Part shown: one piece after another, positions 18,114 to 26,173 of the stretch
Layout of the letters: the number at the start of each line of letters is the position of its first letter
How positions within the stretch are numbered: the first letter of the stretch is position 1
Origin: an uncultured Eubacterium sp.
GTDB taxonomy: Bacteria; Bacillota; Clostridia; Peptostreptococcales; Anaerovoracaceae
Reading direction: 5' to 3'
NCBI GenBank assembly: GCA_946555345.1
Contig: CAMNSS010000009.1
Span: forward strand, 52,175 to 116,174
Length of the DNA stretch: 64,000 nucleotides
Translations under genes and position numbers: made by a program
The notes under the pieces: generated by a model
The model's input: only the letters and a program-made list of their open reading frames with translations
The model's database searches: none
Told to the model about the DNA's origin: nothing

Positions 18114-18833
18114 TTAATATATAATGTAATTCTGCAATAAGCCATACAGGAAGTTTACCGATGGGGAAACGATCTGATTCACGACGCCCAGGAACATCAA
18201 CGCCAGCAAAATCCACCAGTCAAACCTGCGCAACGTCCAATAAAATTCCGTATTTTTAAGTTGAAACAGCTCTGCGGCCACGTTAAACCCGTCCAAAGGC
18301 GGACACGGAATCAGGTTGAAAACCATCAGGACTAAGTTGATGAAAATAACGTAATAAATCATCATCCACAGAGTGCTTCCTGCCGCACCCGAAAGAAATT
18401 CTGCGCCCAGCGTCATCATCAATATCCTGGCAATCACCGCAAAGACGATCGCGATGATGAGGTTCATGGTCACGCCCGCCAGGGAAACCAACAGTTCCCC
18501 GCGCCTTCTGTTCTTAAAGTTACGCGCATCAATCATCACCGGCCGGCCCCATCCGAATCCGACGAAAATCAGGCACAGTATTCCCCACCAATCGAAATGG
18601 ACAAATGGATTGATCGTAAGCCGCCCTTGCATCCTCGGCGTCGGGTCGCCCATCTTATTGGCAACAGCCGCATGGGCATATTCATGAAAAGCGAGCCCGA
18701 TCACGATCCCCGGCAACATCAGCAATTTCCCGATGAGCCATTCCACCGGGTGTGCGAAAAACCCGCCGCGCCATATGAATAGCAACAGAATTGCTACCAG
18801 GGCGATCGCCTGCGCATTAATATTTCGATTCAA
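18114..18833 (-). CDS. Site-2 protease family (M50) membrane protein
   Basis: Intramembrane zinc metalloprotease-like protein of 239 residues with about six membrane segments. The metal-binding motif HEYAH lies near 50-54, and the second ligand region is NLIPCPPLDGF near 178-188. This compact form is common in Bacillota and its substrate is unknown. The start codon is TTG at 18833 with AGGAGGGG eight bases upstream. An intrinsic terminator at 18951-18990 isolates it from the toxin-antitoxin operon upstream. Confidence 0.9.
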   Translation of the reverse strand: MNRNINAQAIALVAILLLFIWRGGFFAHPVEWLIGKLLMLPGIVIGLAFHEYAHAAVANKMGDPTPRMQGRLTINPFVHFDWWGILCLIFVGFGWGRPVMIDARNFKNRRRGELLVSLAGVTMNLIIAIVFAVIARILMMTLGAEFLSGAAGSTLWMMIYYVIFINLVLMVFNLIPCPPLDGFNVAAELFQLKNTEFYWTLRRFDWWILLALMFLGVVNQIVSPSVNFLYGLLQNYIIY

Positions 18834-18950
18834 TTTAACCCCTCCTTTTATGGAAAAGCGCTACAGCCTGTATTTGCTCATCCATCCGGCTGTATATGCG
18901 AAAAGCAATGACAATAAAACCCTATCGGTTCATATTCTTATTATTATACA

Positions 18951-18990
18951 AAAAAAACCACCGTATCCGCAACCGTAATACGGTAGTTTT
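18951..18990 (-). terminator. Intrinsic terminator downstream of the toxin-antitoxin pair
   Basis: A 13-bp stem with one mismatch (AAAACYACCGTAT arms at 18954-18966 and 18978-18990) is followed on the minus strand by eight T residues. It would stop transcription from yoeB before the M50 gene. Confidence 0.8.
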
Positions 18991-19158
18991 CACATACTTA
19001 TCGTATTTCAAAGTCCAGGACATTGCAAAATTGATGCTGGCCGCCTCGCAAACCGATCCGCACCCGGCCGCAGCTTCGCTAAGCCCACCGCAAGCCTGGT
19101 GTGCCACATCTGCCATCCGAACGCCCGCTTCACAAAGCATCTTCCCTGCCAAGCCCAA

Positions 19159-19198
19159 TGCGCCACAGCGATTGCTTCGCCTTGCCAATCTGCAAGGC
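19159..19198. repeat. 40-bp direct repeat, left of the toxin-antitoxin pair
   Basis: TGCGCCRCAGCGATTGCTTC plus CGCTTGCC-type continuation through GCAAGGCC is nearly identical to 19916-19955 (about one difference in 38). The copies lie 757 bp apart, one downstream of yoeB and the other just beyond the ppi stop codon, so the toxin-antitoxin genes sit between them. Confidence 0.75.
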
Positions 19199-19224
19199 CG
19201 TTTTGCTTGCGGCAATGCCTATCT

Positions 19225-19488
19225 TCATTTATCCCTATAATGAGAACCACATTGAACAATCTTCACCGTATTATTTTCAATCCGATAGACGATACGGTTT
19301 GAATCGTCGATCCGCCTGCTCCAATAAGCGGACAAATCACCGCTTAGCCGTTCCGGCTTGCCGATCCCGCTACAGCCATTCCGATCGATATCCTTTAATA
19401 GCCTGAGAATGCGGTTAAGCGTCTTCTTATCCTGCTTCATCCAGTATTCAAAGTCTTCCCATGCCGCATCGGACCACGCCTTAATCAT
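19225..19488 (-). CDS. yoeB: YoeB-type toxin (ribosome-dependent mRNA interferase)
   Basis: Cleaves mRNA in the ribosomal A site when freed from its antitoxin. The 87-residue protein aligns without gaps to E. coli YoeB through GIGKPE and YWSRRI, and the catalytic residues fall at the same numbers: Glu46, Arg65, His83 and Tyr84. The ATG at 19488 overlaps the antitoxin gene end by 8 bp; the longer upstream frame is antitoxin sequence in another phase. It is the second gene of the operon, as usual for antitoxin-toxin pairs. Confidence 0.93.
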   Translation of the reverse strand: MIKAWSDAAWEDFEYWMKQDKKTLNRILRLLKDIDRNGCSGIGKPERLSGDLSAYWSRRIDDSNRIVYRIENNTVKIVQCGSHYRDK

Positions 19489-19732
19489 CGAAATCCACCT
19501 CATGCACCGTGCCGCCTGTAGCTTCCATTTGCGCAATCGAATGCCTAAGCCGGTCCATATTTTCCTGTGAATAAAATGGATCTGCGGATACTTCAAATGG
19601 GATGCGCCGCTCCCTGCCCAGTTTTTTCAGATAGATATTAATCGCTGTTGATAAAGACATTCCAATATCCGCACAAGCCTGTTCCGCTTTTTTCTTGACA
19701 TCGTCCTCAATGCGCAGACTAATTTGCGCCAT
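19481..19732 (-). CDS. DinJ/RelB-family antitoxin
   Basis: The 83-residue protein starts with a ribbon-helix-helix DNA-binding segment (MAQISLRIEDDVKKKAEQAC) and ends in an acidic tail (GTVHEVDFDD) that would wrap the toxin, as in RelB/DinJ antitoxins. It should neutralise YoeB and repress its own promoter. A DinJ-like antitoxin paired with a YoeB-type toxin, rather than with YafQ, is a mixed combination. GGGGGTGATGAC precedes the ATG, and a near-consensus promoter lies 32-60 bp upstream. Confidence 0.9.
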   Translation of the reverse strand: MAQISLRIEDDVKKKAEQACADIGMSLSTAINIYLKKLGRERRIPFEVSADPFYSQENMDRLRHSIAQMEATGGTVHEVDFDD

Positions 19733-19763
19733 GTCATCACCCCCTCTTCTAAAGGCTATTTAT

Positions 19764-19792
19764 AGTATATGCCTTATGATAGCATTTGTAAA
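19764..19792 (-). promoter_or_regulatory. Sigma-A promoter of the toxin-antitoxin operon
   Basis: On the minus strand TTTACA (19787-19792) and TATACT (19764-19769) are separated by exactly 17 bp. The -10 lies within the quasi-palindrome TATAGTATA, a plausible place for antitoxin binding. Confidence 0.7.
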
Positions 19793-19915
19793 GCTTTTTG
19801 CTATACAAATGCTGATAAGCAAAATAGGAGTCCACAGCAAACTTCCACTAAATATGATCCTGCATCAGCAAGCCCAGCCCGCTTCACAGCCGCCTCGCAG
19901 GCCTGGCTGCACCTT

Positions 19916-19955
19916 GCGCCGCAGCGATTGCTTCGCCTTGCCAATCTGCAAGGCC
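19916..19955. repeat. 40-bp direct repeat, right of the toxin-antitoxin pair
   Basis: Partner of 19159-19198. It ends three bases before the ppi stop codon. Adjacent words also match on both sides (AGGCCTGGCTGCACC here, AAGCCTGGTGTGCCAC near 19093), suggesting that a longer segment was duplicated. The rest of 19793-19915 shows no other feature. Confidence 0.75.
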
Positions 19956-19958
19956 TTG

Positions 19959-20441
19959 CTATTCGCTGACAATGCTCACTTTCTTCATCTTCTGATCCTG
20001 CTTCGGTTTATCGGACATATTTCTCGGCTGGTTCACAATCGCATCCGCCGCATCCATGCCCTCGATAATCTTGCCAAAAGCCGCATATTGCCCGTCAAGA
20101 TGCGGGGAATCAGCAACCATGATAAAAAACTGTGAACCCGCAGAATTCGGGTCCATCGCCCTTGCCATCGACAACACGCCCCGCTCATGCCTCAAATCAT
20201 TTTGGAATCCATTAGCGGTAAATTCCCCCTCGATGCTGTATCCCGGGCCGCCCATGCCCGTTCCCTGCGGGCAGCCGCCCTGAATCATAAATCCAGGAAT
20301 CACGCGATGGAAAATCAAGCCATCATAGAACCCTTCTTCCACCAGTTTCACAAAATTGTCAACAGTCTTCGGCGCAATTTCCGGGTAAAGTTCACCCTTC
20401 ATCACATCCCCGTTTTCCATCTCAATCACTACGTATTTCAT
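19959..20441 (-). CDS. Cyclophilin-type peptidyl-prolyl isomerase
   Basis: Catalyses cis-trans isomerisation of proline peptide bonds. The 160-residue cytoplasmic protein is a single compact cyclophilin domain with FHRVIPGFMIQGG, GTGMGGPGY, SMARAMDPNSAGSQFFI and YAAFGKIIEGMD. No signal peptide is seen. AGGAGGAG precedes the ATG. The C-terminal end (QDQKMKKVSIVSE) is charged and close to the direct repeat. Confidence 0.95.
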   Translation of the reverse strand: MKYVVIEMENGDVMKGELYPEIAPKTVDNFVKLVEEGFYDGLIFHRVIPGFMIQGGCPQGTGMGGPGYSIEGEFTANGFQNDLRHERGVLSMARAMDPNSAGSQFFIMVADSPHLDGQYAAFGKIIEGMDAADAIVNQPRNMSDKPKQDQKMKKVSIVSE

Positions 20442-20461
20442 ATTCTCCTCCTTCTGTCGGT

Positions 20462-20866
20462 TTAATGACTTTCATATGCTTCCTATTTCCATGCGATTGC
20501 GCTTTCATGCTTGCTTCGCTTTTCACGCTTTTGCTTGCTTCATGTTTATCGCATTCTTCATGCCTGTCATATTTTTCCTGTATCTGTGTTTTTCATGCTT
20601 GTTGCACTTACCATTGCTTTATGGTTTGCATTATTTCCCGCACTCCATTTCCGATTGTGGTTTTCACAGATTTACACTTTTCATGCTTACTATATTTCTC
20701 ACGGGGCTACGACTGTCATGTTTGTTACATATTTTACGCCATTACGCCCTTTCTTTCATTGCGTTTCCCACAATTTTCCGCAGGCTTCCGCCAATGTGCA
20801 AATGCACAGCTCCGCCGCTCCCGCTAATCCATAAACTCCGCAAGCCGCAGCAATCCGCTGCGCCTG
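20462..20866. repeat. Pyrimidine-rich degenerate repeats upstream of ppi
   Basis: About 400 bp without a gene. The plus strand is built from diverged TTCATGCTTGCTTCGC-like units (near 20506-20545, 20598-20612 and 20675-20690), giving strings of F, C, L and H in every frame. No ribosome binding site or conserved protein motif is visible. Confidence 0.5.
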
Positions 20867-21319
20867 CTAATCCCGCAGCTTAAACGCATTATATGCGAAA
20901 TAATCTTCATTCAAATACCGCCAGAACTCATCCTTGAGATATTCGGGGTATAAAACAGGGATTTCTTCGATCTCCTGGCGCGACATGAACCTTACTTCCC
21001 GCAATACCTGGTTTTTTGCATCAAATTCAGGATCTAAGCCGAGTTCCATTTGCCCGCCGATGACCCGTCCCATAAAAAAGTTGACAAACCGCTGCCCCCG
21101 CTCCGAAACCTCTTCCACGTGCCAGATCAGCTTGCCGACCTCGATATCAAGCCCGGTTTCTTCTTTAATTTCACGAACCGCCGCATCGGCAGAGCTTTCG
21201 CCCTCTTCAATGCCGCCGCCGGGAACCATCCAAATCTCCCGATCCTCATGTTCCTGTTTTACCATCAGCATCCTGTTTCGGTTATCCAGGATGACGACCC
21301 TTACTCCACCTATCCACAT
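20867..21319 (-). CDS. Nudix hydrolase
   Basis: Hydrolyses a nucleoside diphosphate linked to another group; the substrate cannot be told from sequence. The 150-residue protein contains a complete Nudix box, GGGIEEGESSADAAVREIKE followed by ETG, with the catalytic REIKEE core. The ATG overlaps the end of the upstream chromate transporter gene by 10 bp, so it is the last gene of that run. Confidence 0.92.
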   Translation of the reverse strand: MWIGGVRVVILDNRNRMLMVKQEHEDREIWMVPGGGIEEGESSADAAVREIKEETGLDIEVGKLIWHVEEVSERGQRFVNFFMGRVIGGQMELGLDPEFDAKNQVLREVRFMSRQEIEEIPVLYPEYLKDEFWRYLNEDYFAYNAFKLRD

Positions 21320-21879
21320 AACAACGCTCCTGCCGCTCCCATTATGATCATCACGCGTACCGGCCGCATTTTAAACACGCCTACCAGCACTACTGTTACG
21401 GCAAAAATAGCCAAAGGCATGAGATTAAAATATCCGATCCCGCTTGTAAATAACTTTTCCGAAATCAGCGGTCCATTGATCAAAACCGTTTCGCTCACAA
21501 AGATCACCGCTGCGCCGACCAGCCCTACCGTCACGGGCCGGATGCCCGCAAAAGCCCCCTGTATCCCATTGCTTTCACGAAAGCGTTCAATGCACCGGAA
21601 TGCGGCCATCATCAGCAAAAATGACGGCAGGCATACGCCCAGCGTCGCCACAAGCGCACCGGGAAAACCCGCAAAATTAAATCCCACATAAGTCGCTGCA
21701 TTGACGGCCATCGGACCGGGCGTTACCTGCGAAAGTGCGACCAGGTTCGAAAACTCCTCCGCAGACATGACGCCGAATGCCTGCACGCTCTGAAAAATAA
21801 GCGGAAGCATGGCAAGGCCGCCGCCAAAACCGAAAAGCCCGATTCTGAAAAACATGGTGAAAAGACTAACGTAAATCAT
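21310..21879 (-). CDS. Chromate transporter family, half-size subunit
   Basis: The 189-residue membrane protein has the glycine-rich GLFGFGGGLAMLPL motif of the CHR family and about six membrane segments. It is one half of a two-gene short-chain chromate transporter; its partner lies immediately upstream, coupled through an ATGA overlap. Chromate is the substrate known for the family, but short-chain pairs in anaerobes may move other anions. Confidence 0.88.
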   Translation of the reverse strand: MIYVSLFTMFFRIGLFGFGGGLAMLPLIFQSVQAFGVMSAEEFSNLVALSQVTPGPMAVNAATYVGFNFAGFPGALVATLGVCLPSFLLMMAAFRCIERFRESNGIQGAFAGIRPVTVGLVGAAVIFVSETVLINGPLISEKLFTSGIGYFNLMPLAIFAVTVVLVGVFKMRPVRVMIIMGAAGALLCG

Positions 21880-22508
21880 TTTTCCGCCCCCTCGTCATCC
21901 GCAGGCGGCACGCACGCTTTCCGTTTCAAAGCTATGGCGTTATGCAAAATGCCCAGGACAGCGCCCGCAATGATGGGCCATATCACAGTTACGCCGAAAA
22001 CGCCGATCGCAATCAGGGCCAAAACAGCCAAAATCCATTGAAATGCAGACTTTAAAACCTGCTTTCCAAGCCGCACCACAGTGACTAAAATCAGTCCGCA
22101 TACTGCCGCTTTGATGCCTGTAAAAGCTCCCTGTATATAACTGTTATCCCCGATGAAGCCAAGAAATGATACCGCTAAAATGATGATTGCAAATGACGGC
22201 GTCACCACCCCGAGCGTAGCGGAGACAGCGCCCAGCGTGCCTTTTCGGCGCAAACCAATATACGTGGCGCTGTTGATCGCAATCACCCCGGGCAACGCCT
22301 GGCTCACCGCAATGCAATCGATCATATCCTCCTCCGTAAGCCAGCCCTTGTCCTTGACAAAAATCTGCTGTAATTGGGGGATCATCGCCATGCCGCCGCC
22401 GATGGTAAACAAGCCAATCTTAAAAAATTCCCAGTAAAGGCTTGCATACAGCCTTGCGCGGCTCATCTTTTTATCCGGTAATTTCTTTTGTCCCGCTTTC
22501 TTCTCCAT
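21876..22508 (-). CDS. Chromate transporter family, partner subunit
   Basis: Second half of the CHR pair: GLFTIGGGMAMIPQ and SQALPGVIAINSATYIG match the family motifs. The start is uncertain. ATG at 22508 gives 210 residues with a Lys-rich leader and overlaps the TRIC gene; ATG at 22466 lies just beyond the TRIC stop codon and also yields a full domain. It ends in the ATGA overlap with the other half. Confidence 0.85.
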   Translation of the reverse strand: MEKKAGQKKLPDKKMSRARLYASLYWEFFKIGLFTIGGGMAMIPQLQQIFVKDKGWLTEEDMIDCIAVSQALPGVIAINSATYIGLRRKGTLGAVSATLGVVTPSFAIIILAVSFLGFIGDNSYIQGAFTGIKAAVCGLILVTVVRLGKQVLKSAFQWILAVLALIAIGVFGVTVIWPIIAGAVLGILHNAIALKRKACVPPADDEGAEK

Positions 22509-23124
22509 CCGCTGATTTTTCCTTTTTAACCCTTGCAAGCTGCCAGTTAAACTTGACGGAAACCAGCCTGATCGCAAGCGTCACGCCAAAGCATATGTAC
22601 ATAGCGATTGCCATTTTCACATAAGAATATGCGGCGAGGAACGCCGCCGCCCCCGCAATGCAAGCCATGGCATAAACCTCTTTCCGAAATACAAACGGGA
22701 TTTCTTTGGCAAACATATCCCGCAGGATTCCGCCGCCTGTCCCCGTAAGCAGTGCAAGCGTAATCACGACGAAAGGCGTATAAACGTCATTGCTCACCGC
22801 CGCCTTTGCCCCAATCGCTGTAAAAGCCGCCAAGCCGATTGCATCAAAAAACGTTACCAGGCTGTGAAATTTCTGCACCCATTTATGGAATGCGATCACT
22901 AAAGCCGCCGCAATCAGGCTTATAATCACAAAGACAGGGTCGGAAAGTGCAACGGGCAACGGAAGATTGATGATAATGTCCCTTATAATGCCGCCGCCAA
23001 CCGCCGTAATAATCGCCAAAAATCCGATCCCATAATAATCAAGTCCTTTTTCTATCGCAACGAGCGCACCGGACATCGCAAAGGCAACGGTGCCGATCAG
23101 CTCCATCAAGGAAATGAAACCCAT
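22471..23124 (-). CDS. Trimeric intracellular cation channel (UPF0126) protein
   Basis: The 217-residue integral membrane protein has seven predicted membrane segments in two repeats with glycine-rich motifs (AVGGGIIRDI and GTGGGILRDMF), the signature of prokaryotic TRIC potassium-permeable channels. The ATG follows the proS stop codon directly. Its C-terminal tail is basic and cytoplasmic. Confidence 0.9.
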   Translation of the reverse strand: MGFISLMELIGTVAFAMSGALVAIEKGLDYYGIGFLAIITAVGGGIIRDIIINLPLPVALSDPVFVIISLIAAALVIAFHKWVQKFHSLVTFFDAIGLAAFTAIGAKAAVSNDVYTPFVVITLALLTGTGGGILRDMFAKEIPFVFRKEVYAMACIAGAAAFLAAYSYVKMAIAMYICFGVTLAIRLVSVKFNWQLARVKKEKSADGEESGTKEITG

Positions 23125-24855
23125 CTATTTTTCCCGGTTTACCGTATCGATCGCCTGCGCGATGCCCTCCGCCACAGGCAGTTCAACCTTATCCGCTTCC
23201 CGCCTCAGCTTATATTCGACGATTCCATCCGCTGCGCCGCGCCCTACGGTAATCCTGATCGGGATTCCCAGAAGATCCGCATCCTTAAACTTGACGCCGG
23301 GACGCTCCTTCCGATCGTCCAGAAGGACCTCCACCTTCGCGCGGAGCAAATTCTGATAAATATCGTCTGCAACAGCCGCCTGCACTGCATCATCCGGTTT
23401 CATGACGGTGATGATCACGTGGTACGGCGCAACTGACATCGGCCATATGATGCCGTTATCGTCGTGATGCTGCTCCACGACAGCGGCCAAGGTCCTCGTA
23501 ACGCCGATGCCGTAGCATCCCATGACGATCGGCTTATCCTGCATATTCTCATCCTTGTACATCGCGCCCATGGCTTCGCTGTACTTCGTTCCCAGCTTAA
23601 ATACCTGCCCTACCTCGATGCCCCGGGCATACTTGACAGGCGCACCACACACAGGACACGGTTCGCCCTCTGCCAGCACCTTGATATCGGCAACGATATC
23701 GCCTTTATAATCCCTGCCGTAATTCACATTTTTCAGATGGTAATCTTCCTTGCATGCGCCCGCGCACAGGTTTTTCTGCCCCAAAAGCTCACTGTCAACG
23801 ATGATGGTGCAGTCGTGCAGCCCGACAGGACCTGTAAAACCGCCCACGCAGCCTGTCGCCGCACCCATCTTTTCCTCGTCAGCAAATTCGATCGCATGCT
23901 CCGGGATATCGAGCGCATTGATCAGCTTCGTCATGTTCAATTCCCGGTCGCCCCTGACAAAGGCCGCAACATAGCCGTTTTCTGCGCCCTCTTTATCGTA
24001 AGTCACAAAGAGCAGCGCTTTCATCGTTTGCGATGTTTCCAGCCCCAGAAATCCCGCCACTTCTTCTATCGTCTTCGTCTGCGGCGTATGCACCTCTTCC
24101 AGCGGGAGCATCTCGATATCATCCTGCGGCTTTGCATCAACGCACAGCGCCCTTTCCACAGTTGCCGCCATATCGCATTTCTCACAATATGCAATCTCGC
24201 TTTCCCCTACTTCGGAAAGCGCTTCAAACTCATGGGAATTGCTGCCGCCGATTGCGCCTGAATCAGCCTCTACTGCACGGAACGTCAAACCGCATCTTTC
24301 GAAAACCCGTGCATACGCATCATACATATCCCGATAGCTCTGGTCCAAGCCTTCCTGGTCTTTATCAAAGGAATATGCATCCTTCATGATAAACTCCCTG
24401 CTCCGCATCAGCCCAAACCTCGGCCTTGCTTCATCCCTGTACTTAAACTGTATCTGGTACAAATTTACCGGAAGCTGGCGGTAAGAATTGATATCGTTCC
24501 TGGCAATGTCCGTAAAAATCTCCTCATGCGTCGGTCCAAGGCAGAAATCCCTGCCGCTCCTGTCCTGAAGCCGCCAAAGCTCAGGCCCGTAAGCATACCA
24601 TCTGCCCGACTCCTGCCAAAGCTCCGCCGGCTGTACCGCTGACATATGGATTTCCTGCCCGCCAGCCGCATCCATCTCTTCCCTGACGATGGCTTCGATT
24701 TTTTGAACCGAACGCCAGCCGAGATGCATGAACCCATATACGCCGGAAACGAGCTTTCTGATCATCCCAGCGCGCAGAAGCAGGATATGGCTGGGAATTT
24801 CCGCTTCGTTTGGTACTTCCCGCAATGTCTTTAAATGCATCTTTGATAATTTCAT
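23125..24855 (-). CDS. proS: Prolyl-tRNA synthetase, bacterial type
   Basis: Class II synthetase charging tRNA-Pro. The 576 residues contain motif 1, motif 2 (FKYRDEARPRFGLMRSREF), an inserted editing domain (about 225-400) and motif 3 with GIGVTR, then an anticodon-binding domain (about 465-576). The editing domain marks the bacterial rather than archaeal-like form. ATG at 24855 is preferred to the longer frame because AAGGAG lies just upstream. It is placed between ispDF and TRIC in a co-directional run. Confidence 0.97.
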   Translation of the reverse strand: MKLSKMHLKTLREVPNEAEIPSHILLLRAGMIRKLVSGVYGFMHLGWRSVQKIEAIVREEMDAAGGQEIHMSAVQPAELWQESGRWYAYGPELWRLQDRSGRDFCLGPTHEEIFTDIARNDINSYRQLPVNLYQIQFKYRDEARPRFGLMRSREFIMKDAYSFDKDQEGLDQSYRDMYDAYARVFERCGLTFRAVEADSGAIGGSNSHEFEALSEVGESEIAYCEKCDMAATVERALCVDAKPQDDIEMLPLEEVHTPQTKTIEEVAGFLGLETSQTMKALLFVTYDKEGAENGYVAAFVRGDRELNMTKLINALDIPEHAIEFADEEKMGAATGCVGGFTGPVGLHDCTIIVDSELLGQKNLCAGACKEDYHLKNVNYGRDYKGDIVADIKVLAEGEPCPVCGAPVKYARGIEVGQVFKLGTKYSEAMGAMYKDENMQDKPIVMGCYGIGVTRTLAAVVEQHHDDNGIIWPMSVAPYHVIITVMKPDDAVQAAVADDIYQNLLRAKVEVLLDDRKERPGVKFKDADLLGIPIRITVGRGAADGIVEYKLRREADKVELPVAEGIAQAIDTVNREK

Positions 24856-24865
24856 AAATTTCTCC

Positions 24866-26173
24866 TTACCTGTATATCGAACATACCGCTTCGGCTGCAA
24901 TCCCTTCCTTGCGCCCTGTAAAGCCCAGCCTTTCGGTAGTCGTTGCCTTAATGTTGATTTTGTCCGTTCCGAGTTTTAAAACCCTGGATAAATTGCTGCA
25001 CATTTCACCAATATATGGCGAAAGCTTCGGCGCTTGTGCGATCACGGTCACGTCCACGTTCCCGATGGAATAAAAGTTCTCGCAAAGCAAGGCGGCCACC
25101 TTTTCCAGAAGAACCAAGCTGGATATGCCCTTGTACTGCGCCTCCGTATCCGGGAAATGGCGGCCGATATCGCCCAGCGCGGCAGCGCCCAAAAGCGCAT
25201 CCATCAGCGCATGCACCAGCACATCGGCGTCGGAATGCCCTAAAAGCCCCTGTTCATAGGGAATCGTCACGCCCCCCAGGATCAAATCCCTGCCTTTTTC
25301 AAATCTATGGACGTCAAAGCCTGTCCCTACCCTGGTTTCCATCGGCAGATCCTCTTTCGTCGTTATCTTAATATTACGGTAATCGCCCTGCACAATTTTG
25401 ACTTGGTATCCGGCCCACTCGGCAATCGAAGCATCATCAGTGCCATAATACCCTTGCTGCATTGCTTTCCGATAAGCCTCGGTCAAGAGAGGCATTCGGA
25501 ATCCCTGTGGCGTTTGGACGGAAAAATAGCGGCTTCTGTCCACGCTGCGGCTTTCCATGCGATCCAAGCGGCCCGCTCCACCCGAATGTTCCCTGCAACC
25601 CAGGCTTTCCGTGCCGCCTGTGTTTTCCATGTATGCTAAACGTTCCGCACCATTTAAGCATTCCGCACAGTCCAGGCTTTGTGCGCCTTCCAATTTAAAT
25701 GCGCCGCCTGGGTTTCCTGCGCCACCCACATATCTGAGGCTATCTTTCAGCGGAACGCAAGGAACAGCGGCGCCGCTTTCTGCCGCTGCGTTCACAACAT
25801 CCTGCACCACCGCTTCGCTGACGAAGGGCCTAGCGCCATCGTGTATCAAAACATACGCCGTTTCCGGCCGCTTCCGCTCGATTTCCACTAATGCACGATA
25901 CACGGAATCCTGACGTTCCTGCCCGCCGGAAACGATGCTTGCCACTTTACATAAACCATAATCGCAGGCGAGCTTTTGGCAATGATCGATATACGCCTCA
26001 TTTGCCACGATAAAGATATCATCCACCTGGCGGATGGACTCGAATAGCTTCAATGTTTTCACGATCATCGGCTGACCGCCGATCGCAAGATACTGCTTCG
26101 GCGTCCGGCCGCCAAGACGCTTACCGCTTCCCGCAGCGGCGATCACCACGGCAACCCTTTTGCTGTTATGCAT
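24866..26173 (-). CDS. ispDF: Bifunctional IspD-IspF with an in-frame repeat insertion
   Basis: Fuses two enzymes of the MEP isoprenoid pathway. IspD (about 1-278, AAAGSGKRLG and KQYLAIGG) makes CDP-methylerythritol; IspF (about 281-435, GTGFDVHRF, HSDADV, DIGRHFPD) makes the cyclodiphosphate and carries the zinc-binding DxH. In IspD a segment of about 65 residues, roughly 148-213, interrupts the chain between KDSLRYVGG and VDRSRYFSVQTPQGF, where relatives have about ten residues. It consists of degenerate 12-residue units. The ATG overlaps the yacL stop codon (TGATG); a GTG one codon earlier is possible. The neighbour yacL matches the Bacillus order. Confidence 0.95.
   Translation of the reverse strand: MHNSKRVAVVIAAAGSGKRLGGRTPKQYLAIGGQPMIVKTLKLFESIRQVDDIFIVANEAYIDHCQKLACDYGLCKVASIVSGGQERQDSVYRALVEIERKRPETAYVLIHDGARPFVSEAVVQDVVNAAAESGAAVPCVPLKDSLRYVGGAGNPGGAFKLEGAQSLDCAECLNGAERLAYMENTGGTESLGCREHSGGAGRLDRMESRSVDRSRYFSVQTPQGFRMPLLTEAYRKAMQQGYYGTDDASIAEWAGYQVKIVQGDYRNIKITTKEDLPMETRVGTGFDVHRFEKGRDLILGGVTIPYEQGLLGHSDADVLVHALMDALLGAAALGDIGRHFPDTEAQYKGISSLVLLEKVAALLCENFYSIGNVDVTVIAQAPKLSPYIGEMCSNLSRVLKLGTDKINIKATTTERLGFTGRKEGIAAEAVCSIYR
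25535..25735. repeat. 36-nt degenerate repeats inside ispDF
   Basis: At least four consecutive units of exactly 36 nt, each beginning TTCC on the plus strand, encode 12-residue repeats such as GAERLAYMENTG, GTESLGCREHSG and GAGRLDRMESRS. They fall in a surface loop of IspD before the QTPQG motif and keep the reading frame. Confidence 0.8.

Noticed and set aside
23464..24261. A 265-codon plus-strand reading frame
   Set aside because: It lies entirely antisense to proS, whose motifs and start are clear.
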